From NCBI RefSeq assembly GCF_023184515.1, contig NZ_JAAHBP010000026.1:1-64000 (forward strand): a stretch of DNA of 64,000 nucleotides. Reading direction: 5' to 3'. The notes beneath the pieces are model-generated. The model searched no databases and had not been told where the DNA came from. It saw nothing but the letters and a program-made list of their open reading frames with translations. The translations under genes and the position numbers were made by a program. Of the stretch, positions 1-7,526 are shown piece after piece. The stretch comes from Streptomyces sp. D2-8. GTDB taxonomy: Bacteria; Actinomycetota; Actinomycetes; Streptomycetales; Streptomycetaceae. How positions within the stretch are numbered: position 1 is the stretch's first letter; each line of letters opens with the position of its first letter.

Positions 1-1
1 A

Positions 2-112
2 CGACCCGAACACATCGGCAACGAACTCCGCCAACTCACCCCGGAGCCGCTCCACTTCCCCCAACCTCACTCCAGGAAGCTACCCACGACCAGCCGAGAT
101 CACTCAACGTAA
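2..112 (+). CDS. 3' end of an unidentified gene
   Basis: An open frame enters from the left edge and stops at a TAA at 110-112. The 36 residues include HIGNELRQLTPEPLHF and then a basic, serine/threonine-rich tail. Codon third positions are mostly G/C, which supports coding, but the fragment is too short to assign to a family. It ends about 10 nt before the MITE-like element. The other two forward frames also stay open for long stretches here, so confidence is low. Confidence 0.3.
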   Translation, partial: RPEHIGNELRQLTPEPLHFPQPHSRKLPTTSRDHST

Positions 113-122
113 CGAAGCACTA

Positions 123-229
123 CTAGGGGGCTTCTGATGGATCTCCGTGGAAGAAGGAGCGGCGTCCGGTGCGGCGAGAGTGCGTGCCGGGCGTCGCGAC
201 GCCGCGGAGATCCATCAGAAGCCCCCTAG
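123..229. mobile_element. MITE-like element with 25-nt inverted ends
   Basis: The arms 123-147 (starting CTAGGGGGCTTCTGATGG) and 205-229 are perfect inverted copies, 25 nt each, around a 57-nt centre that itself holds the palindrome GGCGTCGCGACGCC (190-203). Taking the outer CTAG at 123-126 and 226-229 as a target duplication leaves a 99-bp element with 21-bp terminal repeats. CTAG/YTAR duplications are typical of the IS5 group, so this is inferred to be a non-autonomous IS5-type derivative. It encodes no transposase. The right CTAG contains the stop codon of the neighbouring minus-strand gene. The hairpin could also act as a transcription terminator. Confidence 0.65.
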
Positions 230-726
230 GCGGACCTGGTCATGATCCGCAGCACTTCCAGGCTGCGCGGCGCCGCGTCCGGCTCGTCGCCGTCACTCGC
301 CGCGAGCCGCACATGGGCGTCCCGGGCGGCCTGGACCGCCTCCGGCCACGCCTCGTGTTCGAGGTACGCGGTGACCGGCGCGTCCGGCCCGACCTGGTGC
401 ATGATCCGCAGCACCCGCAGCACGGCGGTGTCGACGAGGGCCGCCTCCTGCGAGTCGCGGAAGATCGTGCCGACGTACTTCTCGGCGGACCAGTGGTCCA
501 GCCAGGTGTCCTCGACCAGCCGGTACACCGCGTCGGTCACGTCGCCGTAGCCGTCCACGCCGGCCAGCCAGACGTCCCGCTGGAACCCGGGATCGGAGAG
601 CATGTGCAGCGCCGAGCGCACGTTGCTGCGCCAGCGCCACCACGGCATGTCGTTGGCAGGCATGCCGCCCATGGTGGATGAGCGACGGCCACGACGGGAA
701 GAGTTCTCCGAAGCTTGCACGGTCAT
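226..726 (-). CDS. Conserved hypothetical protein (Streptomyces type)
   Basis: A 166-residue soluble protein with no recognised domain. The N-terminus is basic and serine-rich (SENSSRRGRRSSTMGG), followed by a tryptophan/aspartate-rich body with WWRWRSNVRSALHML and YVGTIFRDSQEAALVDTAVL. I recall close relatives in other Streptomyces annotated only as hypothetical. The start chosen (ATG, first base 726) has GGAGGGG about 14 nt upstream; an ATG at 756 is possible. Its TAG stop lies in the CTAG at the edge of the MITE-like element, so the insertion left the protein's C-terminus intact. Function is unknown. Confidence 0.7.
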   Translation of the reverse strand: MTVQASENSSRRGRRSSTMGGMPANDMPWWRWRSNVRSALHMLSDPGFQRDVWLAGVDGYGDVTDAVYRLVEDTWLDHWSAEKYVGTIFRDSQEAALVDTAVLRVLRIMHQVGPDAPVTAYLEHEAWPEAVQAARDAHVRLAASDGDEPDAAPRSLEVLRIMTRSA

Positions 727-792
727 CGATCGTACGTTCCCCTCCACATCGGTCACACCGGCCCCCGCAATTCATCTGTGCGTCACCAATTG

Positions 793-821
793 TTGACCCC
801 TGATCACTCACGGGTTAGCCG
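793..821 (+). promoter_or_regulatory. Weak candidate promoter for the lipoprotein gene
   Basis: TTGACC at 793-798 is followed after 17 nt by TAGCCG at 816-821. The -35 matches well, but the -10 lacks the final T. It lies 22 nt ahead of the ATG at 844. Confidence 0.25.
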
Positions 822-843
822 TGTGACGGAATCGTGCGGAACC

Positions 844-2154
844 ATGACCGGCAGGCGACGCACCCGCAGCACATTCCTCCCCGGCCTCCTCACCCGTCAC
901 GCCAGAAACGGCGCCCTCTCCGCGGGCACTGCGGTCGCGTGCGCGTCGCTCCTCGCCGGATGCGGGGTCGTCCCCGGCACCACGGGGGGTGTCGGGGACG
1001 ACACCATCACCGTCATGACCTGGGCTCCGCAGGACACCAAGGCCACCAACAAGCCCGGCATGCCCGCCTTCGCCCACGCCTACGCCCGCTGGATCAACGC
1101 CAAGGGCGGGATCAACGGCCGCAAGCTCAACGTGCTGACCTGCAACGACCACAACGACAGCGTGGACGCCGCGAAGTGCGCCCGGCGGGCCGCCAAGGAG
1201 AACGCGGTCGCGGTCGTCGGATCCTACAGCCAGTACGCCGACTCCTTCTTCCCGTCGCTCGAGGGCGCGGGCATCCCCTACATAGGCGGCTACGGCATCA
1301 CCAACGCCGAGTTCACCAGCCCCCTGTCCTACCCCGTCAACGGCGGCCAGCCCGCGCTGCTCGCCGGTCTCGGCAGCGCCCTCGCCGGCTGCGGGCCCGT
1401 CGCGCTGATCCGGCCCGACACCATCGCGGGCGACCAGCTGCCCCCGCTGCTCGACTCCGGCCTGAAGGCGGGCGGACACCGGGCCTCGAACGACCAGCGG
1501 GCGGCGGAGGACGCCACCGAGTACGACGACCAGGCCGAGCGGGCCCTGCGCACGACGACGTCCGGCGCGGCGGACGACGGGTGCGTGGTGCCCGCGCTGG
1601 GGGACCGCAACGGCACCTTCATGGACTCCTTCCGGCGGGCCCGCGAGGACTACCCGGAGGTGCGGACGGCCACCGTGCTGGGCAGCGCCGACCAGACGGT
1701 GATCGACGCGACCGGCGGGGCATCGGGGCCCTACGAGGGCTCGTACATCACCGGCTGGTACCCGGTGGCGAGCGATCCGCGCTGGGACGGGATGAAGCGG
1801 GTGATCCGGGAGGAGGCCTTCGGCGACAACCGCATCGACCCCGCGGACGCCGGAGTGCAGACCACGTGGATCGCCTACACGGTGTTCACGCAGATCGTCG
1901 AGTCGCTCGGCGGCGGCGAGGTGAGCGCCGACACGGTGGCGGAGGCCCTGGACGACGGTCTGAAGGTCAGCACGGGCGGGCTCACACCGACGCTGCAGTG
2001 GCGGTTCCAGGCCAAGCTCGCCGCCGTGGGCTTCCCGCGGCTGGTCAACGCGAACGTCACCCTTCAGGTGGTGCGGGAGGGGCGGCTGGTCTCGGCGCGC
2101 AAGGGCTTCGTCGACACGACGAGGACGCTGGAGAACGCCGACGTGAACTACTGA
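844..2154 (+). CDS. ABC transporter substrate-binding lipoprotein
   Basis: A 436-residue exported lipoprotein. It has a basic N-terminus (MTGRRRTRSTF), a hydrophobic stretch and a lipobox LAGC near residue 39, then the periplasmic-binding fold of the branched-chain amino-acid/amide (type I, Leu/Ile/Val-binding) family: TVMTWAPQ, YARWINAKGGINGRKLNVLTCND, AVVGSYSQYADSF and GIPYIGGYG. No permease or ATPase genes are adjacent, so it is an orphan binding protein or a sensor partner, and its ligand is unknown. The ATG at 844 starts just before the signal peptide; a GTG at 823 is an alternative. No strong ribosome-binding site is visible. Confidence 0.8.
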   Translation: MTGRRRTRSTFLPGLLTRHARNGALSAGTAVACASLLAGCGVVPGTTGGVGDDTITVMTWAPQDTKATNKPGMPAFAHAYARWINAKGGINGRKLNVLTCNDHNDSVDAAKCARRAAKENAVAVVGSYSQYADSFFPSLEGAGIPYIGGYGITNAEFTSPLSYPVNGGQPALLAGLGSALAGCGPVALIRPDTIAGDQLPPLLDSGLKAGGHRASNDQRAAEDATEYDDQAERALRTTTSGAADDGCVVPALGDRNGTFMDSFRRAREDYPEVRTATVLGSADQTVIDATGGASGPYEGSYITGWYPVASDPRWDGMKRVIREEAFGDNRIDPADAGVQTTWIAYTVFTQIVESLGGGEVSADTVAEALDDGLKVSTGGLTPTLQWRFQAKLAAVGFPRLVNANVTLQVVREGRLVSARKGFVDTTRTLENADVNY

Positions 2155-2184
2155 GCGCCCCGCTCAGCAGTTCACGTCCGGGCA

Positions 2185-2227
2185 GGATCTCCCGGATCTC
2201 CCCGATCTCCCCGATCTCTCAGAGATC
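2185..2227. repeat. 9-nt tandem repeats plus palindrome between convergent genes
   Basis: Four tandem 9-mers (GGATCTCCC twice, CGATCTCCC, CGATCTCTC) fill 2185-2220. The palindrome GATCTCTCAGAGATC lies at 2213-2227, and related CAGATC units continue to about 2245. The tract sits between the ends of two convergent genes, so it may help terminate both. It is also a likely site of copy-number slippage. Confidence 0.6.
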
Positions 2228-2244
2228 CAGATCTCCCAGATCCC

Positions 2245-4068
2245 TCAGAGCTGCGTCGGCTGGCGCTCGGTCAGGCCGTACTTCTTCGCGATCCCGTTCC
2301 ACAGCCCGGCCGCCTTGGCCTTCTCGGCGCTGGCGACGCCGCTGGCCCGGTTGCCGGCCTGGGTCTGGTTGGTGGTGCGGGCCTGGCCCTTCTTGCAGCC
2401 CTTCTTGCCCGCGGTCTGGTCGGCCCAGGCCGCGTAGTGGTTGTCGGCCGAGGCGGAGGCCTGCCAGGCCTTGGTGAGGGCGGTGGTCAGCGCGGCATGG
2501 CCGGGCAGCTTGTCGACCTCGATGCCGGAGAGCCGGGTGACCAGCTGGTTGCGCTGCTTGGCCGCCTCGCGCAGGTCCTTGGCGGCCTGGGGGAGGTTGT
2601 CGCAGCCCTTGACGTCGGCGACCGCGTTGATCACGGTGCTGCGGCTGTTGCCGCTGTCGGCGAGCAGCTTGTCCAGCTCGACCGCCTGGGCCCGGGCCGG
2701 GTCGGCCGACGGCGAGGCGGATTCCTCCGTCGCGGGCGCGGAGGCGGCCACGGTCTTGTTGTCGCCGCCGTCGTCGTCACCACCGCCTCCGCCGCCGGCG
2801 AGCAGCGCGCCCGCGCCGACGCCGAGGACGGCGATGCCGATGCCGACGGCGGCGATCACGGGGACGCGCGAGCCCGAACGGCCGCCGCGCGACCGGCCTC
2901 CGGCGGGCGGGGCGTGGGAAGGCTGGGGAGCGCCGTACGAGGCGTGCGGCGGGGGCTGCTCGATGCGGGGCATCTGCTGGGTGGCCCCGGCCGGGCTCTC
3001 GGCGCCGGGCTCACTGCGGAAGAGGTTGTCGAACTCGGCGGGCGGCTGTTTGTCCCCGCCGGGCACCGGCGCGATGTACTGGGTCGCCTCGGCGTCCGGG
3101 TTCGAGGCGGGCGGCAGCGGTCCGGCTCCCGCCCCGGCCCGGGGCCCGGTCCCGAGGAACCGCGTCGCCTCCGGGTCCTCGCCGGAAGGCCTCTCGGGCG
3201 GCAGCACTCCCGGGCCCACCGGGGGTATGTACTGGGTCGCCCCCTCGTCGGCGGACGGCGCGACGGGCGGTATGTACTGCGTGGCCGCGTCCCCCGCGAC
3301 GGGCGGTATGTACTGGGTCGCGCCCTCGTCGGCAGGCGGCGGCAGGGGTGCGCCTCCTGCGGCGTGCCCGTACGCCCCGGCGTCCGGCGCCTGCGAGGCT
3401 CCCCCGCCCGGGGCGCCGTAGGCATCGGCACCCTGCGGATACCCGTACCCGGACCCTCCCTGCGGCAACTGCCCACCGCCGGGTCCGGCACCATGCGCAC
3501 CGGTCCCCGGCTGCGACTGCGCGCCACCCCCGGCGGAAGCGCCATAGGCATCGGCACCCTGCGGATACCCGTACCCGGAGCCTCCCTGCGGCAGCTGCCC
3601 GCCGGTGGATCCATCACCGTGCGCTCCGGGACCCTCCGGAGGCAGCGGGGCTGCCCCGCCGGGGGCGCCGTACGGGTCGTACCCGCCGGCGGCCGCGGGC
3701 GGCTGGGCCGTGCCGTACGGGCCGGGGTTGGGGGGCGGGGTGCCCTCCGGGGGGAGCGCGCCCGGGGCCTGGGCGTCCCACGCGGGCGGCTCCGGGGTGC
3801 TCCACTGCTGGGGCTGGGACTGCCAGGTCTGTCCCGGCGGCGGGGTCTGCTGCTGGTCGGGGCCCCAGGGCTGGCCCCAGGTCTGGCCCTCCGCGGGAGC
3901 CGAGGCCTGCGGCCCGCCCGGCGAAGGCGGGGCGGGCCGGCGGCCGGGGGCGTCACCCGGTCCGCTCGTCATGCCCGGCAGCAGGGGCTCGCCACCGTCG
4001 GAGGGCAGCACGATGCCTTCGCGCGCGGGGCGCGCCGAGGGCTCCTCGCCCTGTCCACTCTGCGTCAC
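2245..4068 (-). CDS. Pro/Gly-rich single-pass membrane protein with ATQYIPPV repeats
   Basis: A 607-residue protein in three parts. Residues 1-395 are low-complexity Pro/Gly/Gln/Ala sequence with four ATQYI[PA]PV motifs (a related ATRFLG also occurs) and a duplicated block LPQGGSGYGYPQGADAYGA. One membrane segment lies near residues 400-425 (VPVIAAVGIGIAVLGVGAG). A helical C-terminal domain of about 180 residues follows an acidic/serine linker, has three cysteines (two in KGC contexts), and is probably outside the cell. The GTG start at 4068 has a GGAG about 7 nt upstream. The Tyr/Thr-containing repeats suggest a cytoplasmic tail that is bound or phosphorylated, which is inference. Function is unknown. 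Confidence 0.75.
   Translation of the reverse strand: MTQSGQGEEPSARPAREGIVLPSDGGEPLLPGMTSGPGDAPGRRPAPPSPGGPQASAPAEGQTWGQPWGPDQQQTPPPGQTWQSQPQQWSTPEPPAWDAQAPGALPPEGTPPPNPGPYGTAQPPAAAGGYDPYGAPGGAAPLPPEGPGAHGDGSTGGQLPQGGSGYGYPQGADAYGASAGGGAQSQPGTGAHGAGPGGGQLPQGGSGYGYPQGADAYGAPGGGASQAPDAGAYGHAAGGAPLPPPADEGATQYIPPVAGDAATQYIPPVAPSADEGATQYIPPVGPGVLPPERPSGEDPEATRFLGTGPRAGAGAGPLPPASNPDAEATQYIAPVPGGDKQPPAEFDNLFRSEPGAESPAGATQQMPRIEQPPPHASYGAPQPSHAPPAGGRSRGGRSGSRVPVIAAVGIGIAVLGVGAGALLAGGGGGGDDDGGDNKTVAASAPATEESASPSADPARAQAVELDKLLADSGNSRSTVINAVADVKGCDNLPQAAKDLREAAKQRNQLVTRLSGIEVDKLPGHAALTTALTKAWQASASADNHYAAWADQTAGKKGCKKGQARTTNQTQAGNRASGVASAEKAKAAGLWNGIAKKYGLTERQPTQL
3421..3606. repeat. Direct repeat inside the Pro/Gly-rich gene
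   Basis: About 60 nt at 3421-3480 recur at 3547-3606 with a few substitutions, an offset of 126 nt (42 codons). They encode the duplicated GYPQGADAYGA-type block. The in-frame spacing suggests internal duplication of one repeat unit. Confidence 0.7.
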
Positions 4069-4269
4069 CGGGACTCCTACTAATGGGGGACCTTGTGAAT
4101 CGTCGGGTCACGCTACCGGGTCCCCAGAGCCCCGTGCCACGCAGCACAGGGCCCGACCTCATGCCCTGTGAGCGCGGTAACACCGCCGGATCACGGTGCG
4201 CCGCTCACTTCACCTCCTGCGCACCCGGCTGCCGTTTCCCGCACGTTCATGCATGCGCAGACCCTGTGT

Positions 4270-4428
4270 TCACGCCGCCGCCTGCAAGTCGAGCCGCGCC
4301 CCGAACTCCCTTACCACCGCCTCGTCCCGATACGGCTCCAGCCGCTGCTGGAAGTCCTCCAGGTACTCGGCGCCCCGGTTGGAGCGCAGCCCCTCGAGCA
4401 GTTCCACGGCCTTCATGCCGGTGTTTCA
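4270..4428 (-). pseudogene. Untranslated C-terminal remnant of the NsdA-like regulator
   Basis: After the TGA at 4428-4426 the same frame continues for 51 sense codons (NTGMKAVELLEGLRSNRGAEY, then LEPYRDEAVVREFGARL) to a second TGA at 4272-4270. The remnant reads as ordinary helical protein with Streptomyces codon use. It is therefore the original C-terminus, separated by a single nonsense codon. I recall relatives having a cysteine codon at the TGA position. Confidence 0.75.
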
Positions 4429-5655
4429 GGCCTCTTCGATCTCGCGCTGCTGCACCTGCGCCGTGGCCAACAGCACATAACCGATGGCCCGGCGGCGCGC
4501 CCGCGACTCGGGATGCCCGGCCAGCGACTCCTGCGCGCACCGGGCCGCCGCCTCGGCCTGCCCGAGATCCCGGTGACAGTGGGCCAACTCGTCGGCGAGA
4601 TACGCCTCGTCGAAGTGCGCGATCCATACCGGGTCGTCCCCGGCGGCAGGGTCGGCCGCCTCCAGGGCGCTCACGGCGCGCCCTGCCGCGGACTGGGCGG
4701 CGCGCACGTCGCCCATGAGGGCGTGCCCGCGCGCCTCCGCCGCGAGGAACATCGACTCCGCCCGCGGCGAGACGCGCCCCCGCGCCCCCTCCTGCGCCGC
4801 CCGCGCCAACTGCGCGATCTCCCGCGGGTTTCCGAGCTGGGCGGCGAGATGACTCATGGAGGCGGCGAGGACGTACCCGCCGTAGCCGCGGTCCCCGGCG
4901 GCCTGCGCCAGTCGCAGTGCCTGGATGTAGTAGCGCTGGGCCAGGCCGGGTTGTCCCGTGTCGACGGCCATGTACCCGGCGAGCTCCGTCAGCCGGGCCA
5001 CCGCGGCGAACAGGTCCCGCCCGACCGCCTCCCGGTACGACCCCGCCAGCAGCCCCGAGACGACGCTGTTGAGGTAGTGCACGACGACCGGCCGCACATG
5101 CCCGCTGCCGTACTGGTGGTCGAGATCCACCAGCGCCTGCGTCATGGCCTGGACCGCCTGCACGTCGGACTGCCCCACCCGCGGCCCCGCCGAACGCGAC
5201 ACCTGCGCGTCGGGCGCGGAGATCAGCCAGTCCCGGCTGGGCTCGACCAGCGCGGACGCGGCGACGGACGAGCCGGACAGGAAGTCCCGCCGCCCCACGT
5301 CACTGCGCCACAGCTCGCAGACCTGCTCGATGGCCCCCAGTACCGTCGGCGAGAACTGGAGGCCCACGCCCGAGGCGAGGTTCTTGCCGTTGGCCATGCC
5401 GATCTCGTCGATCGTGACCGTGCGGCCGAGTTTGCGGCCCAGGGCCTCGGCGATGATCGCCGGGGCCCGGCCCCGTGGCTGCTGTCCGCGCAGCCAGCGC
5501 GCCACCGACGTCTTGTCGTAGCGCAGGTCGAGACCGTGCTCGGCACCGCACATGTTGACCCGGCGGGCCAGGCCGGCGTTGGAGCATCCGGCTTCCTGGA
5601 TGAGCGCCTGGAGCCGTTCGTTCGGCTGCCTGGCGACGAGCGGCCTTGCGGCCAT
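4426..5655 (-). CDS. NsdA-like transcriptional regulator, truncated by in-frame TGA
   Basis: The open part codes for 409 residues. The N-terminal 75 residues hold a helix-turn-helix-like region (NAGLARRVN ... DKTSVARWLRGQQPRGRAP). The rest is TPR-like helical repeats (AGYMAVDTGQPGLAQRYYIQALRLAQAAG, ELAHCHRDLGQAEAAARCA). This architecture matches the Streptomyces NsdA-type family, in which NsdA itself restrains sporulation and antibiotic production. The ATG at 5655 has AGGGGGT 5 nt upstream. The frame is cut by TGA at 4428-4426, 51 codons before the natural end, which removes the last helices. It may be a partly functional protein, a recent nonsense mutation or a base-call error. The prim-pol gene is divergent. 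Confidence 0.75.
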   Translation of the reverse strand: MAARPLVARQPNERLQALIQEAGCSNAGLARRVNMCGAEHGLDLRYDKTSVARWLRGQQPRGRAPAIIAEALGRKLGRTVTIDEIGMANGKNLASGVGLQFSPTVLGAIEQVCELWRSDVGRRDFLSGSSVAASALVEPSRDWLISAPDAQVSRSAGPRVGQSDVQAVQAMTQALVDLDHQYGSGHVRPVVVHYLNSVVSGLLAGSYREAVGRDLFAAVARLTELAGYMAVDTGQPGLAQRYYIQALRLAQAAGDRGYGGYVLAASMSHLAAQLGNPREIAQLARAAQEGARGRVSPRAESMFLAAEARGHALMGDVRAAQSAAGRAVSALEAADPAAGDDPVWIAHFDEAYLADELAHCHRDLGQAEAAARCAQESLAGHPESRARRRAIGYVLLATAQVQQREIEEA

Positions 5656-5946
5656 GGCGTACCCCCTGTGGCTGCGGTGCCTGCCCACGCACCGAGTTGA
5701 CGTGTCTTCCGCGGCCGAACCCCTCACGTCCCGGCGAAAGGATCCGGCCGTGAAGATCAATGCCCCGCCGACCAGGCGAAAATGCGAGGCATGTGAGGAA
5801 TGCCGGGGTAACGGCTGGTGCCGGCCCCACTCGTGGCTACCCAGCTCCGGCGACGGATCCTCCTGCGCGCCCCCGCACATGCACCCATGCGCCCCGGGAA
5901 CGGGGGCGATGCTCTCCCCCGCGCACGCGGGCGGGCGTAACCCCTG

Positions 5947-6624
5947 GTGACGACCAGAGTTGTGTTCATCGTGGAAGAGACGATCGCCGGCACCGAAGCC
6001 GCTCAGATCCCGAAGCAGCGCGGGGAATCGCTGCTGGAGGCCGCTGTTCGCTACGCCGAGGAGCGCCACTGGGACGTGTTCCCGGGCACCTGGCTGGAAG
6101 CCGTCGACGGGAGCCAGCGCTGCTCCTGCGGTGACGTGGCGTGTCCGGCGCCCGGGTCGCACCCGGCGCGTCCGGACTGGGCGACGCAGGCGACGGGCAG
6201 TGCGACGGTCGCGCGGCGGATGTGGCAGAAGCAGCCGACCGCGTCGATCCTGCTGCCGACGGGGCGGACGTTCGACGCGATCTCCGTGCCGGAGACCGCG
6301 GGGTTCCTCGCGCTGGCGCGGATGGAGCGGATGGAGCTGACGCTCGGGCCGGTGACGCTCACGCCGGATCGGCGGATGGAGTTCTTCGTGCTGCCGGGGG
6401 CCGCGGTGAAGGTGCCCGATCTGGTGCGGAAGCTGGGGTGGTCGGTGCCGTCGCTGGATCTGACCGTGCTGGGCGAGGGTGCGTATGTGGCGGCGCCGCC
6501 CACGCGGTTCGGGTCCCGGGGGGCTGTGCAGTGGGCCTGCCGGCCGACCCCGGCCAATCGGTGGCTGCCGGATGCGGAGGAGTTGATCTCGCCGTTGGCC
6601 TATGCGTGCGGCCGGGATCGTTAG
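5947..6624 (+). CDS. Prim-pol-like (bifunctional DNA primase/polymerase) domain protein
   Basis: A 225-residue protein resembling the N-terminal bifunctional primase/polymerase domain common in actinomycete proteins: LLEAAVRYAEERHWDVFPGTWLE, a cysteine cluster CSCGDVACPAPGSHP, then TGSATVARRMWQKQPTASILL. The catalytic acidic residues of true archaeo-eukaryotic primases are not obvious, and there is no helicase partner, so enzymatic activity is doubtful. The GTG at 5947 opens the frame. GTG at 5962 or 5971 (MEETIAGTEAAQIP) is equally plausible, and no clear ribosome-binding site decides between them. It is divergent from the NsdA-like gene, with a 290-nt shared upstream region. Confidence 0.65.
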   Translation: MTTRVVFIVEETIAGTEAAQIPKQRGESLLEAAVRYAEERHWDVFPGTWLEAVDGSQRCSCGDVACPAPGSHPARPDWATQATGSATVARRMWQKQPTASILLPTGRTFDAISVPETAGFLALARMERMELTLGPVTLTPDRRMEFFVLPGAAVKVPDLVRKLGWSVPSLDLTVLGEGAYVAAPPTRFGSRGAVQWACRPTPANRWLPDAEELISPLAYACGRDR

Positions 6625-6674
6625 GCGCCTGAGCGTCTGCCTGGTTCGTCTTCGTCGGCGGCTGCGAGTTGTCC

Positions 6675-6705
6675 GTGGCTTGTCGCGCAGTTCCCCGCGC
6701 CCCTT
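6675..6705 (-). repeat. Dispersed intergenic repeat, copy A
   Basis: The 31-nt core GTGGCTTGTCGCGCAGTTCC-CCGCGCCCCTT differs by one base from the copy at 22011-22041. It is related to the longer opposite-strand copy at 47630-47704. Sequences of this kind are frequent between Streptomyces genes. It lies between the prim-pol gene and the ABC ATPase. Confidence 0.6.
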
Positions 6706-6752
6706 GGGTCCGTTCCGCCACCGTAGGGTGCAAGGTGACGGAGGGAGGCGCG

Positions 6753-7526
6753 GTGGGATCCAGCGCTGTGCGTGTACAGGGGCTCTGGAAGCGGTTCGGG
6801 CAGCAGGTCGCTGTTGCCGGGGTCGATCTCGAGTTGCCCGCGGGCAAGTTCATCGGGCTCGTCGGGCCGAACGGGGCCGGGAAGACCACCACCTTGTCGA
6901 TGGTGACGGGGCTGCTGCGGCCCGACCACGGGACCGTCGAGGTGGTCGGGCACGACGTGTGGCGGGACCCCGTCGAGGTGAAGGCGCGGATCGGGGTGCT
7001 GCCGGAGGGGCTGCGGCTGTTCGAGCGGCTGTCGGGGCGGGAACTGCTGGCGTACAGCGGGCGGTTGCGCGGGATGCCCGGTGCCGAGGTCGACAAGCGG
7101 GCCACGCAGCTTCTCGACGTCCTTGATCTGGCGGGCGCCCAGCACAAGCTCGTCGTCGACTACTCGACCGGTATGCGCAAGAAGATCGGGCTCGCCACCG
7201 CTCTCCTCCACAATCCCGAAGTGCTGTTCCTGGACGAGCCGTTCGAGGGGGTCGACCCCGTCTCCGCCCAGACCATCCGGGGCGTCCTGGAGCGGTACAC
7301 GGCCTCGGGCGCCACGGTCGTGTTCTCTTCCCACGTCATGGAGCTCGTCGAGTCGCTGTGCGACTGGGTCGCCGTCATGGCCGCCGGGCGGATCCGCGCC
7401 ACCGGCACGCTCGCCGAGGTGCGCGGCGACGCGCCCTCGCTCCAGCGGGCGTTCCTCGAACTCGTCGGCGCGCAGAGCCGGGACGCCGGGTCCGACCTCG
7501 ACTGGCTGGGCGGCGGGGCGCGGTGA
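6753..7526 (+). CDS. ABC transporter ATP-binding protein
   Basis: A 257-residue ABC ATPase. The Walker A is GPNGAGKTT near residue 40, the signature is YSTGMRKKIGLATALL, Walker B is VLFLDEPFEGVD, and the H-loop is FSSHVMELVE. The order and spacing fit the ABC-2 exporter ATPases. The GTG at 6753 follows GGAGGGAGG at 5 nt spacing. A GTG further upstream (MTEGGAV) is less likely because it would contain that ribosome-binding site. The stop overlaps the permease start by 4 nt (GTGA), so the two are translationally coupled and should form one membrane complex. The substrate cannot be told from sequence. Confidence 0.9.
   Translation: MGSSAVRVQGLWKRFGQQVAVAGVDLELPAGKFIGLVGPNGAGKTTTLSMVTGLLRPDHGTVEVVGHDVWRDPVEVKARIGVLPEGLRLFERLSGRELLAYSGRLRGMPGAEVDKRATQLLDVLDLAGAQHKLVVDYSTGMRKKIGLATALLHNPEVLFLDEPFEGVDPVSAQTIRGVLERYTASGATVVFSSHVMELVESLCDWVAVMAAGRIRATGTLAEVRGDAPSLQRAFLELVGAQSRDAGSDLDWLGGGAR

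Noticed and set aside
834..2477. 547-codon plus-strand frame over the lipoprotein gene
   Set aside because: Arg/Pro-rich shadow of the lipoprotein gene in another frame; the lipoprotein frame has a signal peptide and family motifs.
4426..4428. TGA as a selenocysteine codon
   Set aside because: No selenocysteine insertion hairpin next to the codon, no redox motif, and the protein is a regulator. A nonsense mutation or base-call error is simpler.
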